Positions 54,470 through 63,922 of a stretch of 64,000 nucleotides of DNA are shown piece by piece. The notes below the pieces were generated by a model, which saw only the letters and a program-made list of their open reading frames with translations, was not told the origin of the DNA and ran no database searches. Position numbers and translations under genes: made by a program. How positions within the stretch are numbered: position 1 is the stretch's first letter; each line of letters begins with the position of its first letter. Source of the stretch: Candidatus Iainarchaeum sp. (lineage in GTDB: Archaea; Iainarchaeota; Iainarchaeia; Iainarchaeales; UBA10191); NCBI GenBank assembly GCA_030649735.1, contig JAUSFL010000008.1, forward strand, positions 1 to 64,000, written 5' to 3'.

Positions 54470-55981
54470 TCATGGCCCCTCGCGGCCTGTGCTAATGCAG
54501 ATCGCATTGCACGCTCCTGGATTTTGGCAAGAATCTATTGTTGAAGGATTATTGTCATTGCACTCTGAGCTTGAAAAACAGTAAGGAGTTGTGCAGTTTC
54601 CATTGCAGACTACTTGAGTTGGTTGGCAATTTCTTCCAATATTTATTTCGGCAGAGTAAATATTCTGTATTTCGCTTAGCGAGAGCTGCCGCCCGTAAAT
54701 TTTTAAGTTATCTATTCTTCCATTAAATGTTCCGCTGAATGGAATGCTTCCTGACTGGTATGCCCCGTAAGTTGTTCCAATAAGCAAGTCTCTAGTTGCA
54801 GTTACGTCAATTTTTGGAGTGTTCTCATCGTAATCAGTCCAACTATTTGGGTAGGTTACAGTGTAATTCCTCAAGCCGCCGTCAATTATTGTAATGATTT
54901 TTATTGAATCAGCAGCTCTTTCGACAGTATAAGCCAAGTGGTGCCAGTTTCCGTCCATCCAACTGCCGCCTAAGTTTCCGAGCCAAGCACTGAATGCCTG
55001 GTTTGGCGGAGGGCTTATTGGCGAAGTGTGCCTTATGTCTCCGTCAGTAACATAAAACCTGTCCCTGTAAATTCCGAAGCCCGGGCCCACATCATAATAT
55101 GCATTTGCAAGCACTGCCTGCTGTAAAGTGTCGCCAGTGTTCAATGCCTTTGCCCAAAGCATTACTGTAAAGTTTGTGTTTTTTCCAAAGTTCAGGCTTT
55201 CGTTTCCTTGGATTTTTGGAATTTTGACATAGCTATTTGCTCGCCTGTCAATCACAAGCACTTTTCCCCTGACTGGATCGTTTTCTATGGCTGCGCTTCC
55301 AACAATTATTCCGTTGTTTCCAAGCCCTGACTTGTCCAGCACGTCAGTTTCAAAAGGCAAGAATAGTCTCAAATCGCTTGTGCATTTTGAAGTGTCAAAT
55401 GACTTGCAGTCTGTGCTGCATCCTAAAGTCCCGCTAATAAATCCTTGGGTCTGGCAAGTCTGTCCGCTAAGATCATTGCTGTCACAGACTTCGATGCCTT
55501 GCTTTATTCCATCGCCGCATTTGAAATTGTAGCATTCTGAAGTGTCAAACTGGCAGTCTTTGCAATATAGACCTCCGCCATCAAATCCCAGGTCTTTGCA
55601 AAGCTTTCCGCCAAGATTTGTACTGTCGCATTGCTCATTTTCGTCAATTATTTCATTGCCGCAAACTGCTTGAGTACTGCATGCTCCCAGGCAGCATCTT
55701 GAAGTGTCGCTTGCTGAAGTCCAGTCTTGCGAGCAGTTTTCTTTTTCATTGCATGTAATTCCATTTTGCTCTTGGCAGGTTTTCAGTGTTTGCTGGCAGT
55801 CTTGAGAGCAAGTGTATTGGTCTTCTCCTTGTTCGCAAACTCTGTTTCCGCAATATGCTGGCGGGTTAACGCATCCTGAAATCAAAATTAAGACGCTAGC
55901 AAACAATAACACAAATAATGCTTTTTTCAAAACCCACCAACTCCTTTTTAGGAAAATTAAATATTTAAAGCTGAAATGCAC
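54470..55981 (-). CDS. lipoprotein-like surface protein with Cys-rich repeats and LamG (concanavalin-like) domain
   Basis: LILISGCVNPP lipobox; CGNRVCEQGEDQYTCSQDC; LRLFLPFETDVLDKSGLGNNGIIVGSA...NFTVMLWAKA...RIDNLKIYGRQLSLSEIQNIY; C-terminal Cys repeat. Confidence 0.85.
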   Translation of the reverse strand: MHFSFKYLIFLKRSWWVLKKALFVLLFASVLILISGCVNPPAYCGNRVCEQGEDQYTCSQDCQQTLKTCQEQNGITCNEKENCSQDWTSASDTSRCCLGACSTQAVCGNEIIDENEQCDSTNLGGKLCKDLGFDGGGLYCKDCQFDTSECYNFKCGDGIKQGIEVCDSNDLSGQTCQTQGFISGTLGCSTDCKSFDTSKCTSDLRLFLPFETDVLDKSGLGNNGIIVGSAAIENDPVRGKVLVIDRRANSYVKIPKIQGNESLNFGKNTNFTVMLWAKALNTGDTLQQAVLANAYYDVGPGFGIYRDRFYVTDGDIRHTSPISPPPNQAFSAWLGNLGGSWMDGNWHHLAYTVERAADSIKIITIIDGGLRNYTVTYPNSWTDYDENTPKIDVTATRDLLIGTTYGAYQSGSIPFSGTFNGRIDNLKIYGRQLSLSEIQNIYSAEINIGRNCQPTQVVCNGNCTTPYCFSSSECNDNNPSTIDSCQNPGACNAICISTGREGP

Positions 55982-55993
55982 AGCAGAAGCAAT

Positions 55994-58432
55994 TTATTTT
56001 GCTTCCACTGTCTCGCTAACCTTAAACCTATACCCAGGCAGCATGAAATATGCAGTTCCATCAGCAACCCTGGCAATTGCTCCAGTGTCATCGTATGCTT
56101 TTGCATAGTATGAGTCTGGAGTGTCGCTCCTTAGGTTCAATGCCTGGATGTTTGTTTCGGCAATTCTTTGGACTTGGTAGTTATATCCTGACAAATTTGC
56201 GTTAGGCAATGTTATCAAGCTGCCATCACCGTATTTTGTTGAAATATGCGTTTTCCATTCAATATTTCCATTGGCTTGTCCATTGCCTTGCGCTCCAGAA
56301 TCTATGTAAAATTCTGCAACATAAAAAGTGTTGTCTGCTGCATCTCCACCAAATGCTGCATCATCTGGCCTGTAGTATTTTGTTTCTGGCATTGCATCTT
56401 CTCCAGCATCAGTTCCGTCAAACACTATTTTTTTGTTGAGCTGTGTTATAAATTCTTGGTTTGCCATTACTAGCCATAGTTTGCTGTCCCCTTCTCTGAC
56501 TTGCAAGGCATACTTGAAGGTTTGCGAGTTTGCGCCTTCTAATTTGAAAGCCTCTCCTCTTGGATCCCAAACTTGTCCATCAGTGTAGTAGACATATCCA
56601 TAACCTGGCGAGGTTGTGTTAAAGTCTCCAATGTACGCCAATGAATCTGCGCTTCTGGTTGTTGAGTTCTTCAAGAATTGGATTTTTCCGCTTGTTGAAA
56701 GCCAGACAAAATTTGGCCCTCGTCCAGTTATGTTGTAAGTCACTCCGTCAACACTAAGACCGCTTGGGTTTCCCAATTGCCTTATGCCTGCCACTATTAT
56801 TGAATTGCTGTCTATAATCCATTGTCTTCCGTTAATGATGTTTCCGCTGTTGACTTTAAAGTTAGTATCTGTTTTGTCGACTTGGTAGTTGATTGTTTTG
56901 CCGTCGAAAGTGAATGCCTGCCACTGGTCGTCTGAGGCATCGCCCTTGTAAACCATTGGGATTGAATGCGATACTCCGTCAAGGTCGGCATATCCTATTT
57001 GCTCTCTTCCGATTTTAATTTCTGTGACTTGCTGGGCTGGCCCAAATCCATTGAAGGTTATGCTGTATTTTCCGCCAGTAAATTGTGCTGTTTGGCTGCC
57101 ATCCAATGCTTTTGCGTCAGTCCATCTTTGGTTGGAATTGCTGATTTCAATTCCAGTCAAGGCATCGTTGGCTATAATTAATTTTGCTTTCCAATCGTAA
57201 ATTCCAGTAGTGTTGTTTGGGTCGTAAGGGAATCCTTTATTGTTGAAAATTGTCATTACTGGTTGGCTCAAGTCTGATTCTTTTCCTAAAACAAGCTGTT
57301 CATTTCCGGCCGAATCCAGTTTGAGCGATATGACTGAGTATAATTTTCCAAGTAATGGAATGTTTCGGTTAGTTCCTGGAGTTATTGCATTGAAAGCAAC
57401 AACATACTTGAATGCTCCAGCATCAATGTCCAATGCCATTCTTTCAACGTCTGATGCTGTATTGAATCTTGGGTTTGCCGCAAGAACAAGTTTTTCTCCA
57501 TCAAGCAAACTAGTCAATTCTGTTTTGGTTAAAGTTTTATTGAATCCTGCTTCTAAAGGAGTTGTTGCAGAAATCAAATTGTCGCTTAAAGTGACTTTAG
57601 AGCTTGTTTGAACGCAGTCTTGCGGGCAGTTTGAAGTGTCTTCTGTTGCTTCGCAAACGCTGTTTCCGCAAATTACTTCCCTAATGTATTCTTTTCCGTC
57701 CTTGGAATAGCTTTCAAAAACGCTTGATCCTCCAATGCTTCCATCTCCTGAAAGATAGCTTAATTTCAGCACGCAGGCTCCTGAATTGTAAACATTCCTT
57801 TGGAAGTAATACCTGCAGTTTGTTCCTTGATTATAGTCAATGCCTTCAGAGCACACCGGCTCGCCGTAAGTTGCCAGGTGGATGTTAAAGCAATTGTCAA
57901 AGCCCGAAGCTAGTTGGGCACTGTTTAATTGTCCTTTTCCATCCTTGAAGTTTGCCCAAACCCTGTGGCTGTCTCCGCCAGCTCCAATGTCAAATGACGG
58001 CGCTGAATATTGCTGGGTTTGGATTTTTTCCAATACTACTATAAAATTCTGATTTTCTTTAAGAACTATTTCAATTTCTTTTTTTGGGTAATATCCATCC
58101 AGGCTTACATTGGCCAAGTAAGTGTCTGGCTCAAGCACGAATGTCGCGCTTCCTTCAGAGTCTGTGCTTCTTTGATCTGTTGGCCCATAGTTAACTCCGT
58201 CAACTTCAATCATTGCGCCCGCAAGCGGATTTCCGTCAACATCTTTTGCCATGAATTTTAATTCAAAAGTCTGCTGTGTGCAATCTTGTGCGCAGTATGT
58301 TGGAAGGCTTGAATTGTCTTCAAGGCCTTGCTCGCAAATATTGTCTCCACAGACTGGATTGGGCGGGTTTACGCATCCAGAAATCAATATTATTCCGACA
58401 GCAAACAGTAATGCAAATAGAACTTTTTTCAA
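55994..58432 (-). CDS. large lipoprotein-like surface protein (Cys-rich repeats, CarboxypepD-reg-like segment, beta-rich domains)
   Basis: IILISGCVNPPNPVCGDNICEQG; GNPLAGAMIEVDGVNYGPTDQRSTDSEGSATFVLEPDTYLANVSLDGYYPKK; CGNSVCEATEDTSNCPQDC. Confidence 0.8.
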   Translation of the reverse strand: MKKVLFALLFAVGIILISGCVNPPNPVCGDNICEQGLEDNSSLPTYCAQDCTQQTFELKFMAKDVDGNPLAGAMIEVDGVNYGPTDQRSTDSEGSATFVLEPDTYLANVSLDGYYPKKEIEIVLKENQNFIVVLEKIQTQQYSAPSFDIGAGGDSHRVWANFKDGKGQLNSAQLASGFDNCFNIHLATYGEPVCSEGIDYNQGTNCRYYFQRNVYNSGACVLKLSYLSGDGSIGGSSVFESYSKDGKEYIREVICGNSVCEATEDTSNCPQDCVQTSSKVTLSDNLISATTPLEAGFNKTLTKTELTSLLDGEKLVLAANPRFNTASDVERMALDIDAGAFKYVVAFNAITPGTNRNIPLLGKLYSVISLKLDSAGNEQLVLGKESDLSQPVMTIFNNKGFPYDPNNTTGIYDWKAKLIIANDALTGIEISNSNQRWTDAKALDGSQTAQFTGGKYSITFNGFGPAQQVTEIKIGREQIGYADLDGVSHSIPMVYKGDASDDQWQAFTFDGKTINYQVDKTDTNFKVNSGNIINGRQWIIDSNSIIVAGIRQLGNPSGLSVDGVTYNITGRGPNFVWLSTSGKIQFLKNSTTRSADSLAYIGDFNTTSPGYGYVYYTDGQVWDPRGEAFKLEGANSQTFKYALQVREGDSKLWLVMANQEFITQLNKKIVFDGTDAGEDAMPETKYYRPDDAAFGGDAADNTFYVAEFYIDSGAQGNGQANGNIEWKTHISTKYGDGSLITLPNANLSGYNYQVQRIAETNIQALNLRSDTPDSYYAKAYDDTGAIARVADGTAYFMLPGYRFKVSETVEAK

Positions 58433-58517
58433 AACCCACCAACTCCTCTATAAAAATAATCCTTGAAACAAGAAGCGGTTAAGGAGTATATTAACTTTTT
58501 GTGCGGCTTTTAAGCGC

Positions 58518-60854
58518 TTAAAGGTTTGCCGGCAAATCAGTTTGCGGTTCCTTGATTGCCGATTTTACTTTAATCAGGATTGCGGCCTGTATCAGGAACA
58601 CAATTACTGCTCCGGGAATTTCGAAAAGCCTTGCCGCAATCAAAGGCGCTATCATGAAAGTTGCCGCAATGAAAATTATAAGCAAGTACTTGAGCTTTGA
58701 CTTTTGGGTCTGCATGAAATGGTTTGTTATTACTGTAGTAAAAACTAGCATTGTTATTGCAGCCAATATCAGGAAGTACAAAAATCCATTCTCTGCTGTC
58801 GCCTGCTTTCCTGCAATGCTTTCAATTTTTTTGGATTCTATTGGCAGTCCGGGAATCACGTTGATTATTGGCTTTCTTACTGTGAATTCTCCGCTGATTT
58901 TTTGGCCTTCAAATGATATTTGGAAGAAAGTCTTGCCGTACTTGTCTACCTTGAACACAAATTCTCCATTTGAGTTTGGCTGCAGCACTTGGGTGTTGCC
59001 GTCAGGCGTGGCAAGCAATAATGTCGCGTTTTTTATTGTGTTCTGGTTTTCGTCCTTTACTGAGATTATTTGATAGTCTCCAACATCAACCACTTGGCTA
59101 AAAACTGCCTTTGGAGGCTGTTTTTTCGCTGGAGGCAGTATTACCGGCTTGTTAGTGTCTTTTTTTGGTGGTGGCACTGGTGGAGTAATTCCCCCGCCTG
59201 GTGGATTTCCGCCTCCCCCTCCTCCGCCCCCACCGCCGCCTGGAGGTTGTGTTATTGTATTGTTTACGCAGGTTGAACTGCAAGTTCCCGGGCTAGTGCA
59301 AGAATCTGATGTGGAAGGATTGCTGTCGTCGCATTCTGCGCCTGAAGAGCAGTAAGGAGTTGTGCAATTGTGGTTGCAGAGTATTTGGTTTCCAGTGCAA
59401 GTAGGGTCTGTTGGGGAATTGACGCACAGCGCATTGCACAATCCTGCATTAGTGCAAATGTCCAATGTTAAAGGATTATTGTCATTACATTGTGAACTCA
59501 AAGTGCATGTTGGGGTAATGCAGCTTCCAGTGCACAGGATTTTTCCCGCAGTGCAAGTAATTAAAGTGTGAGTGCAGGAAGCAGTGCAAGAGCTTGGGTT
59601 ATTGCAAACGTCAATAGTGTTTGCGTTGCTGTCATTGCACGCTGAATTTGAATCGCATGCTGGAACTATGCAGTTTCCGCTGCAAGACAATTGAGGCAGG
59701 ACACAGATTGCCTGGTTTGTTTTGGCAGGCAGGTTCGCGCTTAAATTGCTTTCATTGCCTACATTGTCTAATGCGCTGATTTGGAAGTTGTAGTCTGTGT
59801 TTGGCGTTAAGCCAGTTACCTTGTATGTTATTGCCGGCTTGTTGACTTTTGTCACTAGCGCTCCGTTAGAGTATATCCTGTAAGCGTTCAAGTCTGTTTC
59901 AAAGTTTGCGTTCCATGCTAGAGTGACGCTGTTTGAGTCTTTTGTTGAAACCCTAAAGTTTGCCGGGGTGTTTGGCGCATTATTGTCTGCTGAAATCGGG
60001 TCTGTTTTAATTGTTAGAATGCCGCTTCTTGGGCTTTCGTTTTGAGTATGGTCTAGCGCTGTGATTTGGAAATTATAATCAGTGTTTTGCGTCAAGCCAA
60101 TTGCAGTATAGGTTACTGTTGGCTTGTTGACCTTAATCAAAAAAACATTGTTTTTGTAAATTTTGTAAGAGTTCAGGTCTGTTTCAGGGTTTGCGTTCCA
60201 TGCAAGGCTTATGCTGTTTGTGGTGTTGGCTGTAGAGCGAAAGTTTGTTGGGGTGTTTGGCGCATTGGTGTCTGTTGTTGTCTGGCAGTATGAATTGCAA
60301 GATCTTGGCTGAATGCAAGTTTGGCCTGCACTGCAGTTTGAATCCTGAAAGCACGCTATTGCATGGCCGCAGGTTGAAACTGACCCATTGGTTACTGTAA
60401 ATGCAATTGGCTGGCCTGAATTGTTTGAAAGCTGTGCATTGACAATGCTTATTCCGCTGAAATAGTTGGTGTCTGCATGAAATGTCAGTGTTGCCAGAGT
60501 TCCATTTGCTGTAATCCCCCCAGTAGCCATGCGCACGCAAGTTAATTTTGAAACAAGGCCAGAACCGACTTGCCAAATGCTTGAGTCAGTGCACCAAACG
60601 TCAGTTCCGACAATCCCTATAATATTTGCAAATCTTGCGTTCTGGAATGAAATAACGCTTCCATTGTACTGCACGTCAAATTGGAAGCCGTAAAGATTGC
60701 TGATGCTTTCTGCGGAAATGTTCACGTCAAAGTTGGAATTCAATGACGCAATGCCGTTTGCTGGCTGGACCAAGAGCTTTTGCGCGCTTACAAGCGCGGC
60801 TGGTAGAAGAAAACAAAGCAGAATTGCAGTTAAAAACAATGAAGCCTTTCGCAT
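58518..60854 (-). CDS. cohesin-domain surface protein: signal peptide, cohesin, 2x FN3, 3x Cys-rich repeat, Gly/Pro linker, C-terminal TM helices
   Basis: LLVQPANGIASLNSNFDVNISAESISNLYGFQFDVQYNGSVISFQNARF... cohesin-like; two about 90-aa FN3 repeats; TM segments LYFLILAAITMLVFTTVI, YLLIIFIAATFMIAPLIAA, AVIVFLIQAAILI. Confidence 0.85.
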   Translation of the reverse strand: MRKASLFLTAILLCFLLPAALVSAQKLLVQPANGIASLNSNFDVNISAESISNLYGFQFDVQYNGSVISFQNARFANIIGIVGTDVWCTDSSIWQVGSGLVSKLTCVRMATGGITANGTLATLTFHADTNYFSGISIVNAQLSNNSGQPIAFTVTNGSVSTCGHAIACFQDSNCSAGQTCIQPRSCNSYCQTTTDTNAPNTPTNFRSTANTTNSISLAWNANPETDLNSYKIYKNNVFLIKVNKPTVTYTAIGLTQNTDYNFQITALDHTQNESPRSGILTIKTDPISADNNAPNTPANFRVSTKDSNSVTLAWNANFETDLNAYRIYSNGALVTKVNKPAITYKVTGLTPNTDYNFQISALDNVGNESNLSANLPAKTNQAICVLPQLSCSGNCIVPACDSNSACNDSNANTIDVCNNPSSCTASCTHTLITCTAGKILCTGSCITPTCTLSSQCNDNNPLTLDICTNAGLCNALCVNSPTDPTCTGNQILCNHNCTTPYCSSGAECDDSNPSTSDSCTSPGTCSSTCVNNTITQPPGGGGGGGGGGGNPPGGGITPPVPPPKKDTNKPVILPPAKKQPPKAVFSQVVDVGDYQIISVKDENQNTIKNATLLLATPDGNTQVLQPNSNGEFVFKVDKYGKTFFQISFEGQKISGEFTVRKPIINVIPGLPIESKKIESIAGKQATAENGFLYFLILAAITMLVFTTVITNHFMQTQKSKLKYLLIIFIAATFMIAPLIAARLFEIPGAVIVFLIQAAILIKVKSAIKEPQTDLPANL

Positions 60855-60898
60855 AATATACCTAATTTAGAAAGCTCTTTGCCTATTTATACTTTTTC

Positions 60899-63019
60899 TC
60901 AGCATGCTGTTCCAAAATGCTTTGCAACTTCCTGCAGGTCTTGGATGTTGACTCCGTCATTTCCTATAATGTCTGCTGGGTCTCCTGTTGTATTGCCTAA
61001 GCGCAGGCTGACAAAGACCAGGTCAAACACGTCAACTTTTAAGTCCAAGGTTAAGTCAAAGCAGGTTCTTGCCGGGATTGGAGTGTGGGTGCAGTTTGCA
61101 GTGCAATTGCTTGGATTATTGCAAGTGTCTGTTGTCAAAGAATTGCTGTCGTTGCAGGCTGCATTGCTAGAGCAGGCTGGAGTAATGCAAGAGCTGCTGC
61201 ACAATATTTGCGGCAAAACACAAGAAGGTAAACTGCCAGAATACTCGAAAGCGCCAATGTCTGGAGAATCAATTATTGGGTTTCCTGCATAGTCGCTTGT
61301 CAAGCCCACGTCAGTTCCTGCATTGATTGCCTGGCTGCCTTGCTTTAGCTGGAAGTCTCCTGGATTTCTGAAGCTTCCGCTTGCATTAATTAATTGCGGG
61401 TCAGCAAGCCAGGAGTTGGAGTCGCCAGACTTTACAACCCAATCAGCATAGTTTGTCGAGTCTTTTCCAAGCCAGCGGAACTTGTTGTTTCCGCTTAAAG
61501 TGTCTGGCCAGTACAAGTTGTTGCTGATTTTAATTAAATTATTGCTAGTGACTGCAGGCATTGGGGTGTAATAGAAATTTCCACCGCTTTTTGGATTTAG
61601 CGTTATATTATTCTTTGCGGTAAACCCAATTCCTCCAGGCAAGTGAGGATAATAAATTTTAGAACTTGGCGGGTTTTCGTATCTTCCCAAATCTGCCCAG
61701 AAAATTCCCCCAGCAACATCATGGAATACATTGTTGTAAATTGCTGCAGGCACTTCCCCGCCATCTCCTTTGCCGCGAATTGCATAGCCTACTCCAAGGG
61801 TTTCCGGATTGTTTTTTGTGCCAATGTTGCTGAAAATATTATTATAAATTTGCCAATTGTTTGAGCGCGAGCCAAAGTTTGCAGCATTAGTTCCATGCTT
61901 TGCAACTCCGTAATGCAAGTGTGCGCCTTCATCATCATTTAAGTTTGTAAAACTGTTGCGGCGAATTGTTACGTTTTCCATTTTTCCAGTCGAGCCCATG
62001 TAATCAATTACTCCATCGCCATGCCAGTCGTGAATATTAGAATCTTCAATAAGCAGGTTTGACATGTTTTGCCCGCCGATTGCATGCGCGTCATTATTTC
62101 CAAAAATATTGTAGTGGCGCTGTTCTCCACTGTAGATTTCAACTTTACTGAATGTCCAGTTATTGTGAGCTGCTCCGCCGCCGTAAATTGCATAGCTTCC
62201 GCAGGTTACATCGTGAATTTTCACGTTTTCAATTAGGATGTTGTCAGTGCTTGCTCCTTGCGCATAAACTGCAGTGTAATTCCCGAATGCAATTTCGCTG
62301 TCAATGATTGAGATATTTGAGGTTGGTGTTGGGTTTGGGTCTGTGGCTTTTACCAATCGAATTCCGCCGTCATTTCCAGAGCCTCCAAAAAGCCTTAGGT
62401 TTCTGTATTCAATGAAATCACTTCCCCGGTTATACCAGGAGGCAGTCCAATTCCAGTAAATGTCATCCAATTTTCCAAGTGGATTGACATACATTATTCT
62501 TGCATTTGCGTCAATCCATGCGCTGCCGTCAGTATTTGCAACTTCGCTTGGAGTATTTACATTATTGTAAGACCGCAATAAAATTGGAGAATTTGCGGGG
62601 TCGCCCTGCCAAAAATAAGCACCGCCGTATCCTCCAGTTGGCGCTGAAAAGCTTCCGTCATGCAAATCAGTGAATGACGCTTTCAGCATCTTTCTTGCTG
62701 CAATAATAACTCCTGGATTGTTTGGGCAGTTTCCGCGGATTATAATATGCTTGTCGGCAGTGCCGCTTGCAAGCGTTTGGTTAGAGCCATAATTGAAATC
62801 CACTGGATAAATGAAGGTTCCGCAAATGTAAAGAGTGTCGCCCGCCTTAACGCCGCTAGCGCCCCACACAATTTTTTGAAAGCCGTCAAAAGCAGTTTCA
62901 AAACTAGTTCCGTTTTCTGTTGCATTCTCAAATTGGGTTGCAGGCCTTACAAACCAGTCTGTCGCAAAAGCAAAGCCTGAAAGAAAAAGTAATGCAACAA
63001 TCGCAAATGCAAATCGCAT
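60899..63019 (-). CDS. secreted right-handed parallel beta-helix protein with Cys-rich repeat and C-terminal dockerin-like domain
   Basis: Signal peptide; pectate-lyase-like beta-helix; CFDLTLDLKVDVFDLVFVSLRLGNTTGDPADIIGNDGVNIQDLQEVAKHFGTAC = two degenerate dockerin Ca loops. Confidence 0.85.
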   Translation of the reverse strand: MRFAFAIVALLFLSGFAFATDWFVRPATQFENATENGTSFETAFDGFQKIVWGASGVKAGDTLYICGTFIYPVDFNYGSNQTLASGTADKHIIIRGNCPNNPGVIIAARKMLKASFTDLHDGSFSAPTGGYGGAYFWQGDPANSPILLRSYNNVNTPSEVANTDGSAWIDANARIMYVNPLGKLDDIYWNWTASWYNRGSDFIEYRNLRLFGGSGNDGGIRLVKATDPNPTPTSNISIIDSEIAFGNYTAVYAQGASTDNILIENVKIHDVTCGSYAIYGGGAAHNNWTFSKVEIYSGEQRHYNIFGNNDAHAIGGQNMSNLLIEDSNIHDWHGDGVIDYMGSTGKMENVTIRRNSFTNLNDDEGAHLHYGVAKHGTNAANFGSRSNNWQIYNNIFSNIGTKNNPETLGVGYAIRGKGDGGEVPAAIYNNVFHDVAGGIFWADLGRYENPPSSKIYYPHLPGGIGFTAKNNITLNPKSGGNFYYTPMPAVTSNNLIKISNNLYWPDTLSGNNKFRWLGKDSTNYADWVVKSGDSNSWLADPQLINASGSFRNPGDFQLKQGSQAINAGTDVGLTSDYAGNPIIDSPDIGAFEYSGSLPSCVLPQILCSSSCITPACSSNAACNDSNSLTTDTCNNPSNCTANCTHTPIPARTCFDLTLDLKVDVFDLVFVSLRLGNTTGDPADIIGNDGVNIQDLQEVAKHFGTAC

Positions 63020-63080
63020 GGCAACAAATAGAAATTCAGAATATTTAAGGTTTTTTAATTAAGAAAGCAATTGGCCGGAA

Positions 63081-63845
63081 TTATCTCTTTTTCTTTGCAA
63101 AGACCTTGTCGAGGTTTCTTGCCAAGTCCAGCACTTCAACCGGGATTGCAATGACTACTGTGTTGCTTGAAGTTGGCCCGAGGCCGTCCAAGGTCTGCAA
63201 AGTCCTGAGTTGCATTGCTCCGGGGCTTTTTGCCATTACTGAGGCTGCCTTTGCCAGGTTTTCCGAGGCCATTCTGTCTCCCTCGGACTTTATGATTGTG
63301 GCCCTTTTTTCCCTTTCACTGGAAGCCTGCCTGCTCATAAGCCTTTTCAAGTCTTCAGGCATGTCAATGTCTTGCAGCTTGATGTCTGTGACTTCAATGC
63401 CCCAGTTTTTTGAGGCTTCTTCAACAATTTGCTCAATGTCTTTTCCAATGCGCTCTCTTTCGCCAAGCACTTGGTCAAGGGTCATGCTGCCTACAACATC
63501 CCTTAATGCTGTCTGCGCGTATTGTGAAACAGCGTACTGGAAGTCCTGCACTTTAATGATTGCGGTTGCAGCGTCAACAACCTTGAAGTAGACCACTCCG
63601 TTAATGTTCATTGGAACATTGTCTTTTGAGATCACTTGCTGTCTTGGAATGTCAATTGTCAGAATTCTCATGTCTATTTTGTGCACTATGTCAAATATTG
63701 GGACCACAAAATTCAGCCCTGGTTGCAAGGTTCCCTTGTATCTTCCAAGCCTGAATTTCACCCCGGTTTCCCACTGGTTGACAATGCGAATGCTTGCAAG
63801 GATTATGACAATTATTACAATTAGCAAAATTATTTCCAGAACCAT
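63081..63845 (-). CDS. stomatin/prohibitin (SPFH) family slipin
   Basis: IRIVNQWETGVKFRLGRYKGTLQPGLNFVVPIFDIVHKIDMRILTIDIPRQQVISKDNVPMNINGVVYFKVVD. Confidence 0.95.
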   Translation of the reverse strand: MVLEIILLIVIIVIILASIRIVNQWETGVKFRLGRYKGTLQPGLNFVVPIFDIVHKIDMRILTIDIPRQQVISKDNVPMNINGVVYFKVVDAATAIIKVQDFQYAVSQYAQTALRDVVGSMTLDQVLGERERIGKDIEQIVEEASKNWGIEVTDIKLQDIDMPEDLKRLMSRQASSEREKRATIIKSEGDRMASENLAKAASVMAKSPGAMQLRTLQTLDGLGPTSSNTVVIAIPVEVLDLARNLDKVFAKKKR

Positions 63846-63922
63846 ATTCTCTGAATGAATTTTGAGAAGTAATGCTTAAAAAGCGTTTCTTTTGGCTTTA
63901 AAAAAAGAAAAAGGGCAAGACT

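Noticed and set aside
59200-59260. GC-rich CCTCCGCCCCCACC tract as a regulatory repeat
   Set aside because: It encodes the poly-Gly/Pro linker of the cohesin protein.
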